Assembly: GCA_030608075.1 (NCBI GenBank) | Contig: JAUWIU010000013.1 | Span: 1 to 32,701 of the forward strand | From: Phycisphaerae bacterium | GTDB taxonomy: Bacteria > Planctomycetota > Phycisphaerae > Sedimentisphaerales > Anaerobacaceae | Length of the DNA stretch: 32,701 nt | Direction: 5' to 3' | Shown: one piece after another, positions 27,537 to 32,701 of the stretch | Layout of the letters: every line of letters starts with the position of its first letter | Numbering within the stretch: the first letter of the stretch is position 1 | Program-made: the position numbers and the translations under genes | Notes under the pieces: generated by a model | Database searches by the model: none | The model's input: the letters and a program-made list of their open reading frames with translations, nothing else | Told to the model about the DNA's origin: nothing

Positions 27537-27728
27537 ATGAAGGCGCAGCATTATCGCGAAATGAGCAGAGACGAAATCGAGAGCGAACTTGAAGAGCTGG
27601 AGAAACATTTGTTTGACCTGCGGTCTCAGGCAGTCACGGAGAAGCTGGAGAATTCAAAAGCGGTGACTAATGCCAGGCGCAACATCGCGAGAATCAAGAC
27701 GGTGCTCCGCGAGATGGAATTGAAATAG
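27537..27728 (+). CDS. rpmC: Ribosomal protein uL29
   Basis: L29 sits beside L23 at the tunnel exit. The 63-residue protein is two long helices, as in the family, with a conserved LFDLRSQAVTEKLENSKAV core and a C-terminal NARRNIARIKTVLRE helix. A GAGGCGAG Shine-Dalgarno precedes the ATG. Confidence 0.94.
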   Translation: MKAQHYREMSRDEIESELEELEKHLFDLRSQAVTEKLENSKAVTNARRNIARIKTVLREMELK

Positions 27729-27744
27729 TGATTGGAAATCGAAG

Positions 27745-28008
27745 ATGCAGGACCGAAAACTCAAGACTATGACCGCTGTGGTGGTGAGCAACAGCGGTGA
27801 TAAGAGTGTCAAGGTGACAATCGACTTCAAGGTAAAGCATCCGAGGTACAACAAGTATATTAAGCGCAGAACAAAACTTGGTGTTCACGACGAGGGTAAT
27901 GAGGCTGACGTAGGTGATGTTGTTGAAATTGCGCAGTGCAGGCCTTACAGCAAGAGCAAGAGCTGGCGTCTTGTGAAAGTGATAGAAAGGAAAATTAAGG
28001 ACGTGTAA
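27745..28008 (+). CDS. rpsQ: Ribosomal protein uS17
   Basis: S17 is an OB-fold primary 16S rRNA-binding protein. The 87-residue reading has KTMTAVVVSNSGDKSVKVT, RYNKYIKRRTKLGVHDE, and VGDVVEIAQCRPYSKSKSW, all typical. Its stop codon TAA lies within the first bases of a terminal inverted repeat of the element described next. It is the last gene of the S10 half of the cluster. Confidence 0.95.
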   Translation: MQDRKLKTMTAVVVSNSGDKSVKVTIDFKVKHPRYNKYIKRRTKLGVHDEGNEADVGDVVEIAQCRPYSKSKSWRLVKVIERKIKDV

Positions 28009-28149
28009 ATAAATTATCTTCCATTTTTGGCCGGCTGTGGCTTCGGCTGGCGGCGTCAGTAAAATTCGGACTACCCACCAGTAGGCCTGCATTTTACTTC
28101 CTTGCCAGCCTTGTCCTCGTTCAGCCAAAATCGAAACCTAATTTATTTA
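28006..28149. mobile_element. MITE-like hairpin element between rpsQ and rplN
   Basis: Identical 11-base terminal inverted repeats (TAAATAAATTA at 28006-28016 and TAATTTATTTA at 28139-28149) flank a 144-bp segment. The two halves of the segment are imperfect inverted repeats of each other along almost its whole length. The inner arms contain GGCTGGC and GTAAAAT with their complements, closing on CTAC-CCACCA-GTAG. No reading frame is present. The 5' repeat overlaps the rpsQ stop codon. This is the structure of a miniature inverted-repeat element, with TA ends as for IS630/Tc1-type elements. A non-mobile long hairpin remains possible. Confidence 0.6.
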
Positions 28150-28273
28150 TAAGTCCTAAGAATTAATGCCGATGGCAAAGCGGCAAATTTGGAATTCGGT
28201 AATCTTTGATTTTGTACTGTTTTTTGGTTTTTCGATTTGTGTTTTGAGTTCCGATTTAAGAGGCGACGACAAG

Positions 28274-28660
28274 GTGGTTCAGCAGGAAACAATGTTGGAT
28301 ATAGCCGACAACTCCGGTGTCAAGGCGGCTTTGTGTATAAAGGTTCTTGGCAGGGGTGGAGGTCGGGGCAAAAAGACGCGCCCAGTCGCGACGGTTGGTG
28401 ATGTTGTGTGTGTTGCTATTAAGAAGTCTCTTCCGAGCTGCCAGTTGGACGATAAGAAAGTACACAAATGCGTTATCATTCGCACTAAAAGCCCCGTTAG
28501 GCGGGTTGATGGCAGTTACGTTCGGTTCGACAGTAATGCTGCGGTGATGATTGACGGGGATGGCAATCCGATAGGGACGAGAATTTTCGGCGCCGTAGCT
28601 CGCGAGCTTCGCGAAAAGAATTATATGAAGATTATCTCACTGGCAAGTGAGGTTGTATAG
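28274..28660 (+). CDS. rplN: Ribosomal protein uL14
   Basis: L14 binds 23S rRNA at the subunit interface and is a docking site for RsfS. The core is canonical ([21 protein letters not shown], shortened here, then [15 protein letters not shown] and [22 protein letters not shown]). GTG at 28274 gives 128 residues that begin where the family begins. The frame is open up to an ATG at 28166. The extra residues would form a hydrophobic, signal-like lead unsuited to a ribosomal protein, and they come from T-rich spacer DNA, so that longer start is rejected. It is first in the spc half of the cluster. Confidence 0.9.
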   Translation: MVQQETMLDIADNSGVKAALCIKVLGRGGGRGKKTRPVATVGDVVCVAIKKSLPSCQLDDKKVHKCVIIRTKSPVRRVDGSYVRFDSNAAVMIDGDGNPIGTRIFGAVARELREKNYMKIISLASEVV

Positions 28661-28703
28661 TGTAGTGTGGTACTTTAGTTTGTTCAGTAAGCAGAGAACC
28701 GTA

Positions 28704-29042
28704 ATGAAGCAGCATATTAAAAAAGGAGACACGGTTGAGATTATCGCCGGCGTTCACAAGGGTGCAACGGGCAGGGTTTTGCGGGTCATCCCTGCGAAGG
28801 GCAAAGTCGTTGTTCAGGGCTGCAATGTAGCCAAGAAACACGTTCGACAATCAAGGCAGAATCCCCAGGGAGGTCGCATCAGCATCGAACAACCGATGCA
28901 TATAAGTAATGTTCTTCCGGTAAACCCGAAAAGCTCCAGGGGCAGCAGGGTGCGTTATAAGATACAGAGCGACGGGAGTAAAAAGAGGATTGCGGCTGAC
29001 GGGACGGAAATTGGGGTCGTCAGGAAAGCAGATAAAGGGTAG
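28704..29042 (+). CDS. rplX: Ribosomal protein uL24
   Basis: L24 is an assembly initiator of the large subunit. The 112-residue reading from ATG 28704 starts MKQHIKKGDTVEIIAGVHKG, a KOW motif, followed by KVVVQGCNVAKKHVRQS and the NPQGGRISIEQPMHISNV segment. An in-frame GTG at 28647 inside rplN would add non-conserved sequence and was not used. AGAGAA lies upstream of the chosen start. Confidence 0.94.
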   Translation: MKQHIKKGDTVEIIAGVHKGATGRVLRVIPAKGKVVVQGCNVAKKHVRQSRQNPQGGRISIEQPMHISNVLPVNPKSSRGSRVRYKIQSDGSKKRIAADGTEIGVVRKADKG

Positions 29043-29062
29043 CATCAGGGACGATTTTCGAG

Positions 29063-29620
29063 ATGGCACGGTTAAAAGATTTATATAAGTCACAAATAGT
29101 TTCGACGTTGACCAGCGAATTCAGCTACAAGAACCCTATGGCTGTTCCGCGGGTGGAAAAAGTTATTGTATCCATGGGTGTGGGCAAGGCCGTGCAGGAC
29201 AAGAAATTTCTCGAGTTCGCCAAAAAGGACCTCGCGATGATTGCCGGCCAGGTGCCGGTCGCCTGCAAGGCCAAGAAGAGCGTTTCAAATTTCAAGGTTC
29301 GTGCCGGTGTTGAAACCGGTTTGAAGGTTACCATTCGCGGAGTTCGAATGTATGAATTTATGGACAGGCTTATTAATCTTGTCATCCCGCGTATCAGAGA
29401 CTTTCGCGGGCTTAACCCTTACAGTTTCGACGGCAGGGGCAATTATTCAATCGGCCTGACCGAACAGAGTGTTTTTCCGGAGATTAATCCGGCCAAGATA
29501 GAGGCTCAGCAGGGTATGAATATAACGTTTGTCACGACGGCAAAAACGGACGAAGAAGCAAGAAAGATGTTGTCTCTGTTTGGTATGCCTTTTAAAAAAT
29601 TGACAAAGGATAATCAGTAA
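29063..29620 (+). CDS. rplE: Ribosomal protein uL5
   Basis: L5 binds 5S rRNA and contacts P-site tRNA. The 185-residue protein contains MAVPRVEKVIVSMGVGKAVQ, then KAKKSVSNFKVRAGVETGLKVTIRG in sequence (shortened here), and the C-terminal TEQSVFPEINPAKIEAQQGM. The length is normal. It is followed by rpsN. Confidence 0.96.
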   Translation: MARLKDLYKSQIVSTLTSEFSYKNPMAVPRVEKVIVSMGVGKAVQDKKFLEFAKKDLAMIAGQVPVACKAKKSVSNFKVRAGVETGLKVTIRGVRMYEFMDRLINLVIPRIRDFRGLNPYSFDGRGNYSIGLTEQSVFPEINPAKIEAQQGMNITFVTTAKTDEEARKMLSLFGMPFKKLTKDNQ

Positions 29621-29668
29621 TCTTTGGCGGTGAAAACCGGATGGCGGCACCTGAACTGGAGCAGTTGA

Positions 29669-29854
29669 ATGTCGACTAAAGCGTTGGAGAACAAAGCACG
29701 AAGGAAGCAAAAATTTCGAGTGAGGCAGTATACGCGCTGCGAGCTTTGCGGCAGGGCCAGAGCTGTTTATCGCAAGTTCAAGATTTGCCGTATTTGTTTC
29801 AGAACATTGGCTAATGAAGGAAAGATCCCCGGTGTCAAAAAGGCTAGTTGGTAA
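29669..29854 (+). CDS. rpsN: Ribosomal protein uS14, zinc-binding short form
   Basis: The 61-residue type Z form of S14, with Cys24 and Cys27 (CELC) and Cys40 and Cys43 (CRIC) for one zinc ion. The ending [11 protein letters not shown] is characteristic. The ATG at 29669 fits the family start. The long, zinc-free form of E. coli is not present in this window. Confidence 0.95.
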   Translation: MSTKALENKARRKQKFRVRQYTRCELCGRARAVYRKFKICRICFRTLANEGKIPGVKKASW

Positions 29855-29900
29855 AGCAAGCAGTGAAAAAGCTGATACAGCAACCTAAGAGGTAGTGTTT

Positions 29901-30299
29901 ATGAGTCTAAGCGACCCTATAGCTGATATGCTCACCAGAATAAGAAATGCCGGACGAGCGGAGAAAAAAATGGCTAGCATTAAGGATTCGAATATCTGTG
30001 AAGGAATTGCTGCTGTGTTGAAGAATGAAGGATATATCGAGGATTTTCACCGAATTGATGACGGAAGACAGGGGATATTAAGAGTTGTCCTAAGGTATGA
30101 CGAGAACGGAAACGGCGTGATTAAGGAAATAAAGAGGATAAGTAAGCCGGGATGCAGGATATACGCTGCGGTTGATAAGCTGCCGTACGTTTTGGGAGGG
30201 ATGGGGACTGTAATTGTGTCAACGAGTAAAGGTGTGATGAGTGATAAAAACTGCCGGCAGAGCAATGTCGGCGGGGAAATACTTTGTACGGTGAGCTGA
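29901..30299 (+). CDS. rpsH: Ribosomal protein uS8
   Basis: S8 is a primary 16S rRNA-binding protein and in E. coli the translational repressor of the spc operon. The 132 residues start MSLSDPIADMLTRIRNAG, with the C-terminal VIVSTSKGVMSDKNC region. AAGAGGT at 29887-29893 supports the ATG at 29901. The stop TGA overlaps the rplF ATG (TGATG), suggesting coupled translation. Confidence 0.96.
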   Translation: MSLSDPIADMLTRIRNAGRAEKKMASIKDSNICEGIAAVLKNEGYIEDFHRIDDGRQGILRVVLRYDENGNGVIKEIKRISKPGCRIYAAVDKLPYVLGGMGTVIVSTSKGVMSDKNCRQSNVGGEILCTVS

Positions 30300-30880
30300 T
30301 GAGTCGCATTGGGAAAAAACCTGTTGTTATTCCTGCCGGGGTCAAAGTCGAGCAAACGGGCCCCCTTCTTAAAGTTACCGGGCCGCTCGGCAGTTTGGAA
30401 ATGGCCTGTGACCAGCGGATAAAAGTGAGGATAGATGCTTCCGCGGGAAAGATATTGGTTGAAAATGAACATCCTGAAATTCGGCAGAACAAACAGTTGC
30501 ACGGTACAATTCGTGCATTGATTGCGAATATGGTGACCGGGGTTACCAATGGTTTTGAAAAGAAGATGGAAATCTATGGCACAGGGTATAACCTCAAAGA
30601 GCAGGACGGCAAGTTGATTTTCCACGTTGGTTTCTGCCATGCGGTTGAGCTTCCTATACCAAATGGTGTCAAGGTAAGCGTCGGGGCCGCAGCAACGAGA
30701 GGAAACGAGGTTCCCGCCAAGTTTACTCTGTCTGGGATGGACAAGTGCGTTCTGGGCCAGTTCGCCGCGGAGATCCGCGGCATAAGGCCACCGGAACCAT
30801 ATAAAGGCAAGGGAATTCGGTATGCTGACGAGCAGGTCAAACGCAAGGTCGGCAAACAGTTTACGTCAGGTGCAGCGTAA
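30299..30880 (+). CDS. rplF: Ribosomal protein uL6
   Basis: L6 supports the sarcin-ricin loop and factor-binding site. The 193-residue protein starts MSRIGKKPVVIPAGVKVEQ and contains GVTNGFEKKMEIYGTGYN and RPPEPYKGKGIRY, the hallmark C-terminal motif. The start overlaps the rpsH stop. An in-frame TTG 15 bases earlier lies inside rpsH and was rejected. Confidence 0.96.
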   Translation: MSRIGKKPVVIPAGVKVEQTGPLLKVTGPLGSLEMACDQRIKVRIDASAGKILVENEHPEIRQNKQLHGTIRALIANMVTGVTNGFEKKMEIYGTGYNLKEQDGKLIFHVGFCHAVELPIPNGVKVSVGAAATRGNEVPAKFTLSGMDKCVLGQFAAEIRGIRPPEPYKGKGIRYADEQVKRKVGKQFTSGAA

Positions 30881-30913
30881 AGAATAGTGGACGGCTGTTA
30901 GGATTTGGCTCTA

Positions 30914-31285
30914 ATGGGCATTGACAGTGAGAGAGTGAAAAAAGCGGCGTTGAGACGCAAGTATCACGTGCGAAAAAAAGTCTTCGGAACACCAGACAGG
31001 CCTCGGCTGTCGGTATTTCGTTCAAACAGGCATATTTACGCACAGATAATAGACGATGTTGCCGGAGTTACATTGATTTCAGCCAGCACAAGAGCTAATG
31101 GATTGCGTGACCGATTGGTCACTTGTGGTAACCGACAAGCTGCCGAGATAGTTGGCGAGGCCGTGGCTAAGCAGGCGCTTGGCGTTGGCATCAAGTGTGT
31201 CTGCTTTGACAGGGGCTGCTACAAATACCACGGCAGGGTCAAAGCCCTTTCAGAAGCAGCCAGAAAAGTCGGGTTGGTTTTTTGA
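30914..31285 (+). CDS. rplR: Ribosomal protein uL18
   Basis: L18 delivers 5S rRNA to the large subunit. The 123-residue reading from ATG 30914 contains [19 protein letters not shown] and [20 protein letters not shown], both typical. An in-frame TTG at 30905 is less likely. It is followed by rpsE. Confidence 0.94.
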   Translation: MGIDSERVKKAALRRKYHVRKKVFGTPDRPRLSVFRSNRHIYAQIIDDVAGVTLISASTRANGLRDRLVTCGNRQAAEIVGEAVAKQALGVGIKCVCFDRGCYKYHGRVKALSEAARKVGLVF

Positions 31286-31315
31286 GAGAAAAACAATAAA
31301 CTTTGGAGATACAAA

Positions 31316-31834
31316 TTGGCTTTAGAAGCTGTTGAACCGACCGGTCAGGAAGAAAAGCCGTTGGAAGAAACGGTTGTAAAAGTGTTTCGCTGTTCCAAAG
31401 TGGTGAAGGGCGGTCGCAGGTTCAGTTTTGCGGCTTTGGTAGTGCTGGGTGACCACGCCGGTACGGTTGGCATCGGCTATGGCAAAGCCAACGAAGTTCC
31501 GCTTGCTGTCGAGAAGGGCATAAAGGATGCCAGGAAATCTTTACACGGGATAGCTTTGCTCGGACGAACCATTCCGCACCAGGTCATCGGCAGATACAGA
31601 GCTACCAAAATAATACTTGTTCCTGCCAGTCCGGGCACAGGGGTTATAGCCGGCTCCAGTGCTCGCGCAGTGCTGGAATATGCCGGTGTGCAGGATATTC
31701 TTACGAAAGTTTATGGAAGCACCTCGGCGAAGAATGTTGTCAAGGCTACGTTGGATGGTTTGTTAAACCTTCGCAGCAAAGAGATGGTCGAATCGCTTCG
31801 CGGCGTGGAGGTCGAAGCTGTAAAAAGGTGGTGA
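31316..31834 (+). CDS. rpsE: Ribosomal protein uS5
   Basis: S5 is at the mRNA entry and helps set decoding accuracy. The 172-residue protein contains RFSFAALVVLGDHAGTVGIG, YGKANEVPLAVEKGI and the C-terminal PASPGTGVIAG region. It starts at TTG 31316, which has GGAG at about 31305; no ATG is available upstream of the conserved sequence. The gene after it is rplO, nine bases downstream. The rpmD gene found here in E. coli is absent. Confidence 0.95.
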   Translation: MALEAVEPTGQEEKPLEETVVKVFRCSKVVKGGRRFSFAALVVLGDHAGTVGIGYGKANEVPLAVEKGIKDARKSLHGIALLGRTIPHQVIGRYRATKIILVPASPGTGVIAGSSARAVLEYAGVQDILTKVYGSTSAKNVVKATLDGLLNLRSKEMVESLRGVEVEAVKRW

Positions 31835-31842
31835 TGCTTTAG

Positions 31843-32289
31843 ATGTTGAATCATGAAATAACTTCGGTGACGGGAAAACACAAAGCCCGCAGACGTATCG
31901 GCAGAGGCACCGGGAGCGGCCGAGGCAAAACATGCGGACGTGGGCACAATGGCGCCGGCAGTAGGGCCGGCGCCACTTCAATCTCCCTTTTTGAAGGCGG
32001 GCAGATGCCTTTATTCAGACGTCTGCCTAAGCGGGGCTTTAGTAATTACAACTTTGCTACCCGCTACAAGATTGTCAATGTATCACAATTGGAGAGATTT
32101 GAAGACGGCGCAGTGGTTGGCGTAGAACAATTGTCCAAAGCCGGCCTGATTGACAGCCTGAAGAACAAAGTGAAGATTCTTGGCGACGGCGAACTTACGA
32201 AAAAGTTACAGGTAACTGCCCATAAGTTCAGCAGGGCGGCCGAACAAAAAATAGTCGGCTGCGGCGGCAGGGCAAAGTTAATAGTGTGA
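31843..32289 (+). CDS. rplO: Ribosomal protein uL15
   Basis: L15 is a late-assembly large-subunit protein. The 148-residue reading has the glycine/arginine-rich N-terminal arm RRIGRGTGSGRGKTCGRGHN and the segment EGGQMPLFRRLPKRGFSNYN, followed by a C-terminal domain ending in KLIV. The length is normal. secY follows after 45 bases. Confidence 0.96.
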   Translation: MLNHEITSVTGKHKARRRIGRGTGSGRGKTCGRGHNGAGSRAGATSISLFEGGQMPLFRRLPKRGFSNYNFATRYKIVNVSQLERFEDGAVVGVEQLSKAGLIDSLKNKVKILGDGELTKKLQVTAHKFSRAAEQKIVGCGGRAKLIV

Positions 32290-32334
32290 ATCCTTTAATG
32301 GTTGTAAAGTGAAAGAACTGAGGTAGATAGGGAA

Positions 32335-32701
32335 ATGCTTGGTACGGTTTTCAACATATTCAGAATTCCTGACCTGCGCAACAAGATTCTTTTCACAGTG
32401 GCGCTTTTGATAATATACAGGGTGGGCTACAGTATTCCGATTCCCTGCTTTAATCAGGAAGAGGTAGCAAAGGTGGCAGCCGGCAGAGGCGAAAATAGTC
32501 CCTTAGGCAGAGCGGCGGAAATGCTGCAGATATTCAGCGGGGGTACATTGAGGCAGAGCAGCCTGTTTGGGCTGGGTATTATGCCCTACATAACCGCCTC
32601 GATTATTCTCATGCTGCTTGGCGAGGTTGTCCCTGCTTTGAAGAAGCTGCGGCAGGAAGGGCAGACGGGCTACAAAAAGATACAGGAGTACACACGCTAT
32701 C
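32335..32701 (+). CDS. secY: Preprotein translocase subunit SecY, truncated at the window edge
   Basis: This is the first 122 codons of the channel-forming subunit of SecYEG, read from ATG 32335 to the end of the window without a stop. The start MLGTVFNIFRIPDLRNKILF leads to the first membrane helix (FTVALLIIYRVGYSIPIP). The plug and second-helix region contains FSGGTLRQSSLFGLGIMPYI, and then ASIILMLLGEVVPAL. GGGAAA lies just upstream of the start. The gene is truncated only because the window ends. Confidence 0.95.
   Translation, partial: MLGTVFNIFRIPDLRNKILFTVALLIIYRVGYSIPIPCFNQEEVAKVAAGRGENSPLGRAAEMLQIFSGGTLRQSSLFGLGIMPYITASIILMLLGEVVPALKKLRQEGQTGYKKIQEYTRY

Noticed and set aside
28166-28273. 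Longer rplN start giving a signal-like hydrophobic N-terminus
   Set aside because: A membrane-targeting lead makes no sense on L14, the segment is T-rich spacer, and the conserved protein begins at the GTG at 28274.

Overview
The window is one long, almost uninterrupted forward-strand run of core information-processing genes, preceded by about 4.4 kb of other sequence. The gene order is tRNA-Thr, tuf, rpmG, tRNA-Trp, secE, nusG, rplKAJL, rpoBC, rpsLG, fusA, rpsJ, rplCDWB, rpsS, rplV, rpsC, rplP, rpmC, rpsQ, rplNXE, rpsNH, rplFR, rpsE, rplO, secY. This is the joined beta/str/S10/spc super-cluster of bacteria. The protein types (RpoB without the usual E. coli inserts, an L7/L12 with the KLGDKI...[15 protein letters not shown] start, no rpmD between rpsE and rplO, an L22 with an extra N-terminal domain) and the AT-rich CCAATTCAAA-type spacer repeat suggest an uncultured or anaerobic Planctomycetota, probably Phycisphaerae (Sedimentisphaerales-like). 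That placement is inference from memory of these families, not from a search.

Positions 1-469 are non-coding and contain a short-period repeat. At 470-1732 lies a XerD-like tyrosine recombinase with all catalytic residues and an unusual pair of tandem in-frame insert units. At 1921-4092 is a HEAT-repeat lipoprotein with its own promoter. A promoter at 4388-4417 and a structured leader precede tRNA-Thr and tuf. From there to the end every gene serves translation, transcription or protein export. EF-Tu, EF-G, RNA polymerase beta and beta', NusG, SecE/SecY and about 28 ribosomal proteins are packed with short gaps or overlaps. Breaks in this packing are an intrinsic terminator between rpsG and fusA, a 470-nt gap between fusA and rpsJ holding two promoters and a candidate structured RNA, a hairpin in front of rplV, and a hairpin-forming MITE-like element between rpsQ and rplN.

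The most unusual points are these. (1) RpoB carries an in-frame insertion of about 234 residues at the site of the E. coli beta SI1 insertion, and its C-terminal half has the hallmarks of a GIY-YIG nuclease domain. (2) tuf is interrupted by an in-frame TGA in place of a conserved glycine codon, exactly at the domain 2/3 boundary, while the rest of the gene is intact. (3) L22 carries an N-terminal domain of about 73 residues that looks like a helix-turn-helix fold, with a strong hairpin just upstream of its gene. (4) The recombinase contains duplicated helical units inside its core-binding domain. (5) A separately promoted, foldable RNA lies between fusA and rpsJ. No standalone accessory system such as a defence island or CRISPR array is visible; the novelty lies inside the housekeeping genes.
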